The translations under genes and the position numbers were made by a program. A DNA stretch of 64,000 nucleotides from Dorea sp. AF36-15AT. GTDB lineage: Bacteria; Bacillota; Clostridia; Lachnospirales; Lachnospiraceae. The notes below the pieces were generated by a model. The model was not told the origin of the DNA. It was given only the letters and a program-made list of their open reading frames with translations, and made no database searches. Position 1 is the first letter of the stretch; each line of letters starts with the position of its first letter. Positions 18,815 through 28,254 of the stretch are shown piece by piece. The stretch covers positions 496,001 through 560,000 of the forward strand of contig NZ_QUDV01000001.1 of assembly GCF_003477705.1 (NCBI RefSeq), in the 5' to 3' direction.

Positions 18815-19492
18815 ATGGCAGCTGTAAAATTGGTTTCACTTACAAAAGAATATCGAAATGGAGAAAATTATATAAGAGCAGTTGATGATGTATCATTTTC
18901 CATAAAAGAAGGAGAGTTTATTGCAGTCATTGGTGCTTCCGGAAGCGGAAAGTCAACTCTGATAAATTTAATCAGCGGATTGGAAAAGCCCACCCATGGA
19001 TGTGTTTATGTGCATGATGTAAATTTGACACAATTATCTTTAGAAGAACAGATTTCTTTTCGCAGATGGCATATTGGAGTTATTTTTCAAAAATATAATC
19101 TGATTCCTGCCATGAATGTGTTTGAGAATATCGTGCTTCCGGCAAAATTACTGGAGAGGACAGTAGATGAAAAAGAGGTTTTCCGTTTGGCAAAAACTCT
19201 GGGAATCGAAGAGAAGCTCTTTCAGATGCCGGATGAGTTATCTGGAGGACAACAACAAAGAGCTGCCATTGCCAGAGCTGTCTACACCCATCCTACCATT
19301 CTGTTAGGGGATGAGTTGACGGGAAATCTGGACTCCAGAACCAGCGCCTCTGTTATGGAACTGTTAAAAAAGATCTGCAGGCAATATCAGCAGACCATGC
19401 TTGTGGTTACCCATGATGAAAAAGTCGCTGCCATGGCAGATCGGATCATCCGCATGAAAGACGGAAGGGTGGTGGAAGATGAAAAACTATGA
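18815..19492 (+). CDS. ABC transporter ATPase (MacB/Bce-like), module A
   Basis: 225 residues from ATG 18815, chosen because GGAGG (18805-18809) is 5 bases upstream; ATG 18803 lies over that site. Walker A GASGSGKST near residue 43, Q-loop FQKYNLIP, signature LSGGQQQR, Walker B ILLGDELTGNLD (usual LADEPT replaced by LGDELT), H-loop VTHD. Pairs with the large permease that overlaps it by 14 bases. Likely exports or frees peptide antibiotics from the membrane. Confidence 0.85.
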   Translation: MAAVKLVSLTKEYRNGENYIRAVDDVSFSIKEGEFIAVIGASGSGKSTLINLISGLEKPTHGCVYVHDVNLTQLSLEEQISFRRWHIGVIFQKYNLIPAMNVFENIVLPAKLLERTVDEKEVFRLAKTLGIEEKLFQMPDELSGGQQQRAAIARAVYTHPTILLGDELTGNLDSRTSASVMELLKKICRQYQQTMLVVTHDEKVAAMADRIIRMKDGRVVEDEKL

Positions 19493-22076
19493 TTATCATC
19501 GTCCGGCAGAAAAAGTGCTTTTGGATTCTTACCGAAAGCAGAACCGGAACAAAAACCGTCTTTTGTTTCTGGCAGTTGCACTTACCGTTGGAGCGCTTTT
19601 CTGTATGATAAGCTTTGCCTATGGGAAAATCCAGGTGGATATCCAGAAACATATCCGGACAGATGGAATGACGGTGTCAACGTATATTGAAAATGGTACA
19701 GAAGAGATGGCAGGACAGCTGCATACGCTCTCCTACATAGCAGAGACGGGAAAAGAAAAATTTGCCGGAAAACTATGCAATCAAACTATAAAATATTGCG
19801 ACTGTGTTGTGGCAGATGAAACAGCATTTGAAACCATGCTCTGTCCGGCCTATACACAGATCGTGGGAACATATCCCAAACAAGAAAACGAAATCATGCT
19901 TTCTACCAAAACCTTAGAGTATCTGGGAATTTCGGAACCAAAGGTGGGAATGGAATTAAATCTGGATTTTTATTGGAATGACCTTTTTCAAACAAAAGGA
20001 ACCGGACAGCAGACGTTTCAGCTTTCTGGATATTTTACAGAATATCAGAATCAAGGGGCAAGTTCTTCCATTGCATTTTTATCCGAGAAGAAACTGAATG
20101 AAAGTGGAGCTGGATGGGATCCCAGCAGGATACTGCTGAAACCGGAAAATGATTCTGTCAGTGGTATGCAGATGGAACAACAGTTGCAGGAAGATATCCG
20201 GTTGGAAGAAGGACAGCGGATTGTCAGCATGGATTCGGCTACATACCGGGCAGTAGAAGGAATGCTGGGAAGTTATGGATTTGCAGCTTTATTTTCTTTT
20301 CTGATTCTGTTGTGTATGTTTTTGTTCATCTATAATATTTTGAATTTATCATTGGAAAAAGACTTACAGCAATATGGTCTGATGGAAGTAGTCGGGGTAC
20401 AGCAACATCAGATTATACAAGTGATGTTCCGGCAGATGCTGGAAGTTGTCTTGAAGGGAAGTCTTGCAGGCGTTGCCATAGGCAGTCTGGTGGTACTTGG
20501 AATCCTGCCCTCTGTCATTGGAAAACTGTATCTTGGACAGACAGAAGAACTGGAGGGGATTTCTTTCTACCAGCCTGTGTTCTTTTTGATAGCCATTCTG
20601 CCAGTGGCAGTGACTTTGGGTGTTGTGATAATTCTGGTAAGGCAAAAAATCAAAGTTTTGAGTCCTCTGGAGTGTATGAACTATGGAACTGGGGCTGTTG
20701 CAGAGAAGAAACAAACAAAGAAAAAGAAAGCAGTTTTCCGGAGTTTTGGAAACAAGCCGGAAGTTTATCTGGCCAGGAGATATCTGTTTTACAATAAAAA
20801 GGCTTTTTTCATCACCATGATTTCTCTGACTATAGGTTGCGGCTTAGCGCTTGGATCTTCGGTGATTGTAAAGGGAGTAGATCTGCAAAACCAGTTTATG
20901 AAAGAACCTGATTTTCAAATCCGCATCACGCAGGAAGCCTGCAGAACACTGATGGAAACTTCCCCGGATACAGAAAATATGGTCTTTTTCCCGAAAGAAT
21001 TCTTGGCGAACATCAAGCAGACTGCCGGAAATAGTCTGCAGGATGAAACAAAGATCCAGGGATTTTACCCTATTATCGGGAAACAAGGTCGGGATAGCAT
21101 TAAGTTATTAAATGACGGGGAAACCATTCCGACTGTGATCCAAAAAATTTCTTCTTCTGAAAAAGAAAAACTTCAGGAATTTTTGAAAGAGCAGGAGATA
21201 ACAACAGACTGGGAAACATTTGCACACGAAAACGGAACGATTCTTCTCCATGACCACAGAGTATCAGAATATGCAGAAGAGCAGGCATTGGAGCAGCTTG
21301 GAAATACAATAGAAGTGTATGATCTGGTTCCGGTGGGAACGGATATGTCTGTTCGGATTCCAGAGACACTGGTAAATTGTGGGTATCTGGATATTACAAA
21401 AGAAGGATTTCCGGAATTAGAGTTGTGCTGGGATGGCAGAAATACCAATCTTCTTCTTGTAACAGAGGAAACCTTTGAAAACCTGTCAGAGAATCTGACC
21501 CCACAGACCTTTGAAATGAGCTTTTCTGTAGAAAAGGAACAGGAATCCGGCTGCAAAAACAGGTTAAAGGGAATGATCCAAACAGAAAATATGGAATTTC
21601 AGTCTGAAAACGGATATGCGGGGCAATTAAATTTATTCCAGATGGAGAGTCGGTCAGACCTTTTATTAAAAGAACAGGAGTATATTCAGACCAGCAGGCT
21701 GTTGCTTCTGGCAATCAGCGGATGCCTGATTTTTATCGGGATTATGAATTTTTTAAATGTAAGGGTAACGGATATGTTACTTCGGAAAAAAGAATGTGCC
21801 ATTATGAATCGTGTGGGAATGACCAGAAAGCAGTTGCAGCGGATGTTCCTTGCGGAAGGAATGTTTACCTGGCTGTTGCTGAGTGTTCTTCTGGTAACAA
21901 CGGGAACGCTGTTGATAGGCGGGATTGGATGGTACATGAAAACAAAGATTTCTTATTTTGTATTCTATTATCCGCTGAAAGAAATGGTTGCTCTACTGAT
22001 GATTTTACTTGCAGGCAGTATTCTGGTACCAGAAATTTTCTTTAAAAGGTTCTATGGAAAAGCGGATACTAAATAA
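19479..22076 (+). CDS. FtsX-type ABC permease, module A
   Basis: 865 residues with two FtsX-like membrane modules: helix near 27-48, a large extracellular domain (about 50-260), helices near 265-290, 320-345 and 360-385, a second N-terminal-type helix near 440-460, a second extracellular domain, and three C-terminal helices (after about 740). The layout fits 800-residue peptide-resistance permeases. Its start overlaps the ATPase end (GAAG ATGAAAA). Less similar to the three permeases at 23824, 28932 and 31333, which share an MTxPFEN start that this one lacks. Confidence 0.85.
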   Translation: MKNYDYHRPAEKVLLDSYRKQNRNKNRLLFLAVALTVGALFCMISFAYGKIQVDIQKHIRTDGMTVSTYIENGTEEMAGQLHTLSYIAETGKEKFAGKLCNQTIKYCDCVVADETAFETMLCPAYTQIVGTYPKQENEIMLSTKTLEYLGISEPKVGMELNLDFYWNDLFQTKGTGQQTFQLSGYFTEYQNQGASSSIAFLSEKKLNESGAGWDPSRILLKPENDSVSGMQMEQQLQEDIRLEEGQRIVSMDSATYRAVEGMLGSYGFAALFSFLILLCMFLFIYNILNLSLEKDLQQYGLMEVVGVQQHQIIQVMFRQMLEVVLKGSLAGVAIGSLVVLGILPSVIGKLYLGQTEELEGISFYQPVFFLIAILPVAVTLGVVIILVRQKIKVLSPLECMNYGTGAVAEKKQTKKKKAVFRSFGNKPEVYLARRYLFYNKKAFFITMISLTIGCGLALGSSVIVKGVDLQNQFMKEPDFQIRITQEACRTLMETSPDTENMVFFPKEFLANIKQTAGNSLQDETKIQGFYPIIGKQGRDSIKLLNDGETIPTVIQKISSSEKEKLQEFLKEQEITTDWETFAHENGTILLHDHRVSEYAEEQALEQLGNTIEVYDLVPVGTDMSVRIPETLVNCGYLDITKEGFPELELCWDGRNTNLLLVTEETFENLSENLTPQTFEMSFSVEKEQESGCKNRLKGMIQTENMEFQSENGYAGQLNLFQMESRSDLLLKEQEYIQTSRLLLLAISGCLIFIGIMNFLNVRVTDMLLRKKECAIMNRVGMTRKQLQRMFLAEGMFTWLLLSVLLVTTGTLLIGGIGWYMKTKISYFVFYYPLKEMVALLMILLAGSILVPEIFFKRFYGKADTK

Positions 22077-22090
22077 TTGGAGGAAATTGA

Positions 22091-22267
22091 ATGATGTATC
22101 AAACTGTATTAATAGAAAATATTACTACTGAAAATGTAACTGAAAAAATAAATGCTAAACTTATGGAAATGGAAAAACAAAGCTACAAACTTGTAACTAT
22201 GTCATTTTGGGGAGCTGAAAAAGCTATCTTGGTTTTCAAGAAGGGATTGAAAGGCAGTTTGCTGTGA
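22091..22267 (+). CDS. 58-residue small ORF after permease A
   Basis: ATG 22091 is 15 bases after the permease stop and has TTGGAGGAAA just upstream, a good ribosome site. The product is acidic/amphipathic with no signal peptide: MMYQTVLIENITTENVTEK, then ALILVF-like hydrophobic end (FWGAEKAILVFKKG). The last codons run to the edge of the IS200-like element, so the C-terminus (after about residue 51) may have been altered by the insertion. Family unknown; operon position suggests a partner of module A. Confidence 0.55.
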   Translation: MMYQTVLIENITTENVTEKINAKLMEMEKQSYKLVTMSFWGAEKAILVFKKGLKGSLL

Positions 22268-22269
22268 TG

Positions 22270-22962
22270 TTTTAAATGAAAGTCCTAATCCCCCAGCTAT
22301 GCTGGGGAGAATGGAGTAAGCGGAAGCGATGAGGATATCACTGAAAAACCTCCTATGATATAATGAAAATGGTGTCGCAAGCCAAATTCAAAATCATAGG
22401 AGGTGGTCCGAATGGACAACAGAAGCATATCACATACTCGCTGGAAATGCCAGTACCATATCGTATTCATACCCAAATACCGAAAAAGGTATTATATGGA
22501 AAGATACGGGAGGATGTAAAAGAAATAATCAGCACATTATGTAAATATAAGGATGTAGATATTATAGCAGGAGCAGTATGTATAGACCATGTGCATTTAA
22601 GCGTAGCAATACCCCCAAAATATAGCGTATCAAATTTTATGAGATACTTAAAAGGAAAAAGTACACGAATACTATATGATAGGCATACAGAAATGCAAAG
22701 CAAATGGGATAAGGCATTTTGGGCAAGAGGATATTATGTAGAAACAATTGGTAATATCACCGATGAAGCAGTACAAAAATATATAAAAGAGCAGGCAGAA
22801 GAATCAAGAAAAGAAGATTCCAGAGGTACCGCTTTGTAAGCGGCCCAGTAGTAATGCTTGCGACACCGCCCTGTGGGGCGAGCAGTGATAATAGCCCTTT
22901 TGAGGGCTAATAGCAAACCACCAGTTGAATGGTGGTTGCTGACTTAGAATTTTAGTCACAGA
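22270..22962 (+). mobile_element. IS200/IS605-family insertion element (tnpA only)
   Basis: Left-end hairpin CCCCAGC-TAT-GCTGGGG at 22291-22307, one TnpA-type Y1 transposase gene, and a right-end hairpin AACCACC...GGTGGTT at 22916-22937. There are no terminal inverted repeats, as expected for single-strand IS200 transposition. Exact ends are approximate (within about 10 bases). It sits between module A and the promoter of module B, so it may block read-through; the left hairpin could also act as a terminator. Confidence 0.8.
22412..22839 (+). pseudogene. tnpA: IS200-like transposase TnpA with a -1 frameshift
   Basis: The true N-terminus starts at ATG 22412 after AGGAGGTGG and reads MDNRSISHTRWKCQYHIVFI then PKYRK. 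At CGAAAAAGG (about 22481-22489) the frame must slip back one base to continue as KVLYGKIREDVKEI. The remainder has the HUH pair (DHVHLSVAIPP) and the catalytic tyrosine region (FWARGYYVETIG). With one more A the gene would be intact at ~143 residues. Either the copy is inactive, or it is rescued by slippage on the A5 run; five A's are short for that. Confidence 0.75.
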
Positions 22963-23074
22963 TAAAATCAAGAACAGCAGAATATCATATTTGGTATCTT
23001 TTGTAATTTTTTTGAAATGTCCGAGATTTGTAACAATTCAGGCTGAAATTCCTTGAATTTTGTTCTTTTCTCGG

Positions 23075-23103
23075 ACATTTCTGTGACATTTGTATTTTAT
23101 AAT
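23075..23103 (+). promoter_or_regulatory. tandem ACATTT operator and -10, before ABC module B
   Basis: ACATTT at 23075-23080 and 23086-23091 and TATAAT at 23098-23103, with inter-repeat CTGTG. The stretch between the IS element and this site (22962-23074) holds nothing else that I can see. The transcript would start near 23110 and carry the ATPase/permease pair. Confidence 0.8.
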
Positions 23104-23143
23104 AGAGTCATCATAAAGAAAGGCAGAAAGGAGCTTATAGAAT

Positions 23144-23809
23144 ATGAGTATTTTACAGACAATCGATTTAAAAAAATATTATGGTACAGAACCGAATATT
23201 ACAAAGGCACTGGATGGTGTGAATTTTTCAGTGGAAGAAGGTGAATTTGTAGCGGTAGTAGGCACTTCAGGTTCCGGAAAATCCACGATGCTTCATATGA
23301 TGGGAGGTCTGGACACGCCTACCAGCGGAAGAGTTATTGTACGTGGAGAAGAACTGGCAAAGAAAAACGATGAAGAGCTGACGATTTTCAGGAGAAGAAA
23401 TATTGGTTTCATTTTCCAAAATTATAATCTGGTTCCGATTTTGAATGTTTATGAGAATATTGTCCTTCCGGTAGAACTGGATGGAGATACGGTAGATCAG
23501 GGATTTATGGACGAGGTGGTTCATATGCTGGCTCTGGAAGATAAACTAAAGAATATGCCGAATAATCTCTCTGGAGGACAGCAGCAGAGAGTTGCGATTG
23601 CAAGGGCTCTGGTTGCGAAACCTGCCATTGTGCTGGCCGATGAACCTACAGGTAACCTCGATTCGAAAACCAGTGCAGATGTTATGGGATTGATCAAACG
23701 GACCAGTTATGAGTTTCACCAGACGGTTGTAATGATTACACATAACAATGAGATCGCCCGACTTGCGGATCGGATTGTCCGTATTGAGGATGGTAGGATC
23801 GTGGAATAA
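23144..23809 (+). CDS. ABC transporter ATPase, module B
   Basis: 221 residues with Walker A GTSGSGKST (about 40), FQNYNLVPI, signature LSGGQQQR, Walker B IVLADEPTGNLDSKTS and H-loop ITHNN (H followed by N, not D). About 85% identical by eye to the ATPase at 28255, indicating duplication of the module. AAAGGAG precedes ATG 23144. Forms a transporter with the following permease for peptide-antibiotic resistance (family inference). Confidence 0.9.
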   Translation: MSILQTIDLKKYYGTEPNITKALDGVNFSVEEGEFVAVVGTSGSGKSTMLHMMGGLDTPTSGRVIVRGEELAKKNDEELTIFRRRNIGFIFQNYNLVPILNVYENIVLPVELDGDTVDQGFMDEVVHMLALEDKLKNMPNNLSGGQQQRVAIARALVAKPAIVLADEPTGNLDSKTSADVMGLIKRTSYEFHQTVVMITHNNEIARLADRIVRIEDGRIVE

Positions 23810-23823
23810 GGAGGTGGCAGGCT

Positions 23824-26205
23824 ATGACTTGGCCTTTTGAAAATAATACAAATGGAATTGTCAAGAATCTGGCGAAGAGGAATTTAAAAAGCGAAAAACG
23901 AAGAAATGTCATGGTAATAATATCAGTAGTTTTAGCTGCTTTTTTAATCAGTCTTTCCGGTTTGGCTGGAGTTTCACTGATGCAAACAGAAAAGAAGAAA
24001 GTGATAGATACTTATGAAGCAACTTATGTACAGGTAGATGAAACGCATATAGAAGAGTTAAGAGAAGTGCCGGAATTTGCACGTGTAGGAGAATACTATA
24101 TGTACGGTGAGGAAGTTTCTACACAAGGATTTAAGGGATTCTTTGCTTATACGGATAAGGAAACCCTGTATATGGCACGTTCCCAGATGAATTTGGTAGA
24201 TGGAGACTTACCGGAAGAGAAAAATGAGATTGTAGTAAGTAAAGAATGGCTTTCAAAATTCTTCCCTGATTGTCATATCGGTGATTCAGTTACCTTGGAT
24301 ACGGAAAGTTTTTCAGGTGAATATACTATTTCAGGCATTTTAGATACAACAGGGCAAGAGAAACAAAATATTTACTCTTTTCTTATTTCAAAAGAAATGC
24401 TGGAGCAGTGTACGAAGTATGAACCTGACGGATACTTTGCCTATGTACATCTGAATCATGTAAATCAGTTAGACGGAGAACTTATCAAATCTTACGTTCA
24501 GAAGATTAAAGAGGAGTTGCAGATACCTGGAGTCGGATTTCATGATGCTTATTTCCGTTATATTGACGGAGACATTTCCATGGAGAATGTTTTGCTGCTT
24601 ATGGCTTTTGCAGGTATTGTTTTGGTAGGTGGCTGTGTTGTAATTCAAAGTATTTTCCGTATTTCCATTATTGATAAAATAAAAAGCTATGGTCAGCTCC
24701 GGACTGTTGGTGCTACCAAAAAGCAGATTATGCGTATTGTAAAAAAAGAGGGACACTCTTTGGGATGGAAAGGCATGTCTATCGGGATTTTACTTGGTTT
24801 AGGAGTGACACTTTTGTTATTTCCCAAAGGTTTTTCTCTTTCAGGCTATCTTTTAGTGATTGGATGTACAGTATTGATCTGCTGGACCATGATTTGTCTG
24901 TCTATCCGAAAACCTGTGAAATTAGCCGCAAATATCTCACCAGTTGAAGCAGTTCGTTTTACTTCCCTTCAAAAGAAGATAAAAAATCGGGCGAAGAGAA
25001 AAAAGATTAGCCCTTGTTCTCTCGGAATGCTGAACTTTCGCAGGGATTGGAAGAAAACAGTCAGTATTGTGTTTTCGCTAAGTTTGGGCGGGATTCTGCT
25101 TTTGGCTGTTAGTTCTTTGTTGCTTCTGCAATCCCCAGAAAAAATGGCAAGACAGCATTTCAAAAATGGGGATTATAAGATTTACATTGATTCGGATCGG
25201 GAACATATTGATCTTCTCAAACAGGGAAATCCATTGAATGAAGAATTGAAACAGGAAGTTCTGGGGATTGATGGAGTAGAAGATATTCTGGTTACAAGGA
25301 AATCTGCAAGTTATGGAGCTACTTTTGGTGGAATTACTGCTCACGGTACTTGCGACATGATTACTAACGAAAATAAGGAACTTCTGGCACAAGCTGTTGT
25401 AGAAGGAAGTATGCCGGGCGACAATAGTATTTTATTGAAAGACGATTATCGTGATTTTGATGGGAAAGAGAAATTGGGGGAAACCATAGAACTTTCATTG
25501 GGAGAGAAAACAATTCCTGTAACCATATCAGGATTTTTTGATGGGGAAAAAACTGATTTTGCCAGTGGACATGGTCCAATCGGAGTGGATGGACCAATGA
25601 TGTTTTTGTCGGAAGAACTGTTTCAGGAATTAATACCAGATGTAACTAATTTTGATTACTCTTGGGACATTGTCTGCGATCCGGAGAAATCCGAAAAAGT
25701 GGGAAAGGCTTTGGAGAATCTTGTTGTTTCGCATACCGATATTGGCTTAGATACCTTTGAGGATAAGGTAGATAGTTATGGGTATATGGATGTAGCATAT
25801 GGTGTAATGCAGGTGATTTCATGGTTCATCTTTTTGTTTGGTGTGATCAACCTTATCAATACCACACTTTCCAATCAATATTCGCGCAGACAAGAAAATA
25901 GCGTGTTGCGCTCGATTGGGTTAGCGCCGAAACAATTAGCGCAAATGACGGTATGGGAAGGAATGGTGTATGTGGTTAGCAGTATTTTGCTTATGCTTGC
26001 CATTGGACTGCCAATTACGTTTCTGGTATGGAGAAAATTCAGTATCAGTGCTTACGCTGGACGAATCCTTCCTTACGAATTTCCTTGGTTGCAGATGGGA
26101 GTATATGTAGTAGTACTTGTGACAGTAGAGCTTATTTTATCCGTTTGGACAATCCGCAGGCAGAAAAAACACTCCCTGATTGAACAAATGCGGGCTATGG
26201 AATAA
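23824..26205 (+). CDS. FtsX-type ABC permease, module B
   Basis: 793 residues starting MTWPFENNTNGIVKNLAKRNLK, the same N-terminal pattern as the permeases at 28932 and 31333. Helix near 37-58, a large extracellular domain, a helix cluster (about 255-280, 315-340 and 345-365), a second module from about 415, three final helices after about 665, and a basic C-terminus RRQKKHSLIEQMRAME. ATG 23824 follows AAGGAGGTGG. Ends at a very strong terminator. Confidence 0.88.
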   Translation: MTWPFENNTNGIVKNLAKRNLKSEKRRNVMVIISVVLAAFLISLSGLAGVSLMQTEKKKVIDTYEATYVQVDETHIEELREVPEFARVGEYYMYGEEVSTQGFKGFFAYTDKETLYMARSQMNLVDGDLPEEKNEIVVSKEWLSKFFPDCHIGDSVTLDTESFSGEYTISGILDTTGQEKQNIYSFLISKEMLEQCTKYEPDGYFAYVHLNHVNQLDGELIKSYVQKIKEELQIPGVGFHDAYFRYIDGDISMENVLLLMAFAGIVLVGGCVVIQSIFRISIIDKIKSYGQLRTVGATKKQIMRIVKKEGHSLGWKGMSIGILLGLGVTLLLFPKGFSLSGYLLVIGCTVLICWTMICLSIRKPVKLAANISPVEAVRFTSLQKKIKNRAKRKKISPCSLGMLNFRRDWKKTVSIVFSLSLGGILLLAVSSLLLLQSPEKMARQHFKNGDYKIYIDSDREHIDLLKQGNPLNEELKQEVLGIDGVEDILVTRKSASYGATFGGITAHGTCDMITNENKELLAQAVVEGSMPGDNSILLKDDYRDFDGKEKLGETIELSLGEKTIPVTISGFFDGEKTDFASGHGPIGVDGPMMFLSEELFQELIPDVTNFDYSWDIVCDPEKSEKVGKALENLVVSHTDIGLDTFEDKVDSYGYMDVAYGVMQVISWFIFLFGVINLINTTLSNQYSRRQENSVLRSIGLAPKQLAQMTVWEGMVYVVSSILLMLAIGLPITFLVWRKFSISAYAGRILPYEFPWLQMGVYVVVLVTVELILSVWTIRRQKKHSLIEQMRAME

Positions 26206-26208
26206 GAG

Positions 26209-26259
26209 AAAAATGCTTTTGCTGAAAAGTGTGGAATATTTCGGCAAAAGCATTTTTTT
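26209..26259 (+). terminator. strong terminator after module B
   Basis: AAATGCTTTTGCTGAAA pairs along its whole length with TTTCGGCAAAAGCATTT (one G-U), loop AGTGTGGAATA, then TTTTTTT. It cleanly separates module B from the second regulator operon. Confidence 0.9.
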
Positions 26260-26344
26260 ATGGAAAACATTTTTTCTTGAAAGAAAATAGGATATAATCA
26301 ATCTATGCTTTTGAATGACGAACATCAGAAAAACAATATTTAGG

Positions 26345-26373
26345 ATATTTCTGCAACATTTGAGGTTTAAAAT
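26345..26373 (+). promoter_or_regulatory. tandem operator and -10, before response regulator 2
   Basis: ATATTT (one change from ACATTT) at 26345-26350, ACATTT at 26356-26361 and TAAAAT at 26368-26373, same spacing as the other five sites. Inter-repeat CTGCA, shared with 28194 only. Confidence 0.7.
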
Positions 26374-26411
26374 GGCGACAAGTTTAGAAGATGGGAAAGG
26401 AAGAAACTGGA

Positions 26412-27101
26412 TTGAGGAAAATTTTAATTGTAGAAGATGACAAAGTATTAAATAAAACGCTGGCTTATAATCTTACTGCAGATGGTTATGGAGTAACCTC
26501 TGCATACAGTTTTCAGGATGCAGTAGAACGATTGAAAAAGAGTGAATTTGATATTGCTCTGTTGGATATTAATCTGCCGGATGGAAACGGTCTGCATTTA
26601 TGTGATGAGATCAGAGGAAGAGGGCAGCATACCTATATTATGTTTATCACAGCAAATGATAAAGAAGGCGATATGTTGAAAGGCTATGAAGCTGGATGCA
26701 CAGATTATATTACAAAACCATTTTCAGTGATGGTTCTCTGCAAAAAGGTAGCCGCTGTTTTTGCAAATATGGAATTGCGGACACCAAAGCATGATGTATT
26801 TGAGGATGAAGTTTTGAAAATTGACTTCTCCGAGCAGAGTGCAGTTTTGGAGGGAAAGGTGATAGAGTTTACACCAAAAGAGTACCGTACCTTATTTTTA
26901 TTTGTAAAAAATCCGCACATTATATTAACAAAGCGGCAACTGATTGAGAAATTGTGGGATATTGATGGGGATTTTATCGATGAGCATACGCTTACTACGA
27001 TCATCAGCCGCATTCGCAAAAAGATTGAAGCGGATGAGCGAAAATACATTAAAACTGCTTACGGAATGGGGTATCAATGGATAGGCGGTGAATCACGATG
27101 A
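26412..27101 (+). CDS. OmpR-family response regulator 2
   Basis: About 229 residues. TTG 26412 is preferred: AAGGAAG lies 8 bases upstream and the protein then begins MRKILIVEDDKVLNKTL, aligned with regulator 1 (MKQILIVEDDELLNKML); ATG 26391 would add seven unusual residues. Receiver D in ALLDINLPDG, lysine in DYITKPFS, and winged helix ending KTAYGMGYQWIG. ATGA overlap with kinase 2. Clear paralogue of regulator 1, so cross-binding to the same ACATTT operators is plausible. Confidence 0.85.
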   Translation: MRKILIVEDDKVLNKTLAYNLTADGYGVTSAYSFQDAVERLKKSEFDIALLDINLPDGNGLHLCDEIRGRGQHTYIMFITANDKEGDMLKGYEAGCTDYITKPFSVMVLCKKVAAVFANMELRTPKHDVFEDEVLKIDFSEQSAVLEGKVIEFTPKEYRTLFLFVKNPHIILTKRQLIEKLWDIDGDFIDEHTLTTIISRIRKKIEADERKYIKTAYGMGYQWIGGESR

Positions 27102-28129
27102 AATTACAGAATTTATCAACCAGAACTTTTGTGCGGCTGATCGTGGAAGGCGCTTCTCTGACCACGATTCTTTTGTTGTTCCTCCTTTATGTTTTCACAA
27201 AAGATATAAGGGTGATACTTGGTGGTTTCAGTGTAATGATTCTTCTATTTTTCTGGGGTGTAATCTTTTTGCATTATTTTCAAAAGAAACTATCGGTATT
27301 TACAGATGGGCTATGCCGGACATTAGATGAAATGATGGATAGTACCGTTCGGCCGCAAATAAATTATGAAGCGGAAACGCTGTTAGCACGCATCAGCCAT
27401 CGTCTGGAAAGACTATATCATGTGATGCAGGAAACCCGGCATAAAGTAGAAGAAGAAAAAGCAGAATTACAGTCTTTGGTATCGGATATTTCTCATCAGA
27501 CCAAAACACCGATAGCAAATCTAAAAATGCTCAATGACACGATGCTGGCCAGAAATATTTCTGAAGAGACACGTGAGGAATTTTTACATGCTACTGCCAG
27601 TCAGTTAGATAAACTGGATTTTTTGATTCAGGGAATGGTGAAAACATCACGATTAGAGACGGGTGTGATTACCCTGGAAAAGAAAGAAACAGTTATTGCG
27701 GATACACTTGTCGATGCGATCAATGGGGTTCTTGCTCCTATGGAAAGAAAACATCTTCATTTATCTGTAGACTGTCCTGAAAATTTAACAGTTTCACATG
27801 ACAGCCGCTGGACTTCGGAGGCATTGTTTAATCTTTTAGATAATGCAGTAAAATATACACCGGAAGGCGGTGATATTCACGTAACGGTACAGGACTGGGA
27901 GATGTATTTGGAAATTGCCGTAACGGATACGGGAAGAGGTATTCCGGAAAGTGTCCAGGCAACTATTTTCAAACGATTTTATCGGGAAGAAGCTGTACAT
28001 GATGTGGATGGGATTGGAATAGGATTATACCTGGCACGTGAGATTATCACTATGCAAGGTGGCTACATCACAGTTGAATCAGAGATGGGAAAAGGATCAA
28101 CGTTCTCCATATTTCTTCCCCAACAATAA
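27098..28129 (+). CDS. sensor histidine kinase 2
   Basis: 343 residues, same design as kinase 1: two N-terminal helices (about 15-36 and 41-62) with a tiny loop, H box SDISHQTKTPIANLK and HATPase motifs NAVKYTPEGG, DTGRGI and GIGIGLYLA. Paralogue of kinase 1 over its full length. No ligand-binding domain is visible, pointing to intramembrane sensing or to signalling by a partner transporter. Confidence 0.88.
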   Translation: MKLQNLSTRTFVRLIVEGASLTTILLLFLLYVFTKDIRVILGGFSVMILLFFWGVIFLHYFQKKLSVFTDGLCRTLDEMMDSTVRPQINYEAETLLARISHRLERLYHVMQETRHKVEEEKAELQSLVSDISHQTKTPIANLKMLNDTMLARNISEETREEFLHATASQLDKLDFLIQGMVKTSRLETGVITLEKKETVIADTLVDAINGVLAPMERKHLHLSVDCPENLTVSHDSRWTSEALFNLLDNAVKYTPEGGDIHVTVQDWEMYLEIAVTDTGRGIPESVQATIFKRFYREEAVHDVDGIGIGLYLAREIITMQGGYITVESEMGKGSTFSIFLPQQ

Positions 28130-28133
28130 CAAT

Positions 28134-28165
28134 AGGGCGGTCTGTTTATCAGGCTGCCTTTTTAA
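28134..28165 (+). terminator. terminator after kinase 2
   Basis: AGGGCGGTCTG / CAGGCTGCCTT stem (three G-U pairs), loop TTTAT, then a T-run. It separates the regulator pair from module C. Confidence 0.75.
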
Positions 28166-28193
28166 AAATATTTTAGAAAAAAAGAATTTTGGG

Positions 28194-28222
28194 ACATTTC
28201 TGCAACATTTGACCTTTACTAT
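28194..28222 (+). promoter_or_regulatory. tandem ACATTT operator and -10, before ABC module C
   Basis: ACATTT at 28194-28199 and 28205-28210 and TACTAT -10 at 28217-28222, inter-repeat CTGCA as at regulator 2. The shared spacer suggests module C answers mainly to regulator 2. Confidence 0.78.
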
Positions 28223-28254
28223 ATACTCATCAACAAAGAAAGGAAGTAGTGATT

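Noticed and set aside
22291..22307. CCCCAGC hairpin as the terminator of the module A operon
   Set aside because: No T-run follows and it fits the left end of the IS200-like element better; a secondary terminator effect remains possible.
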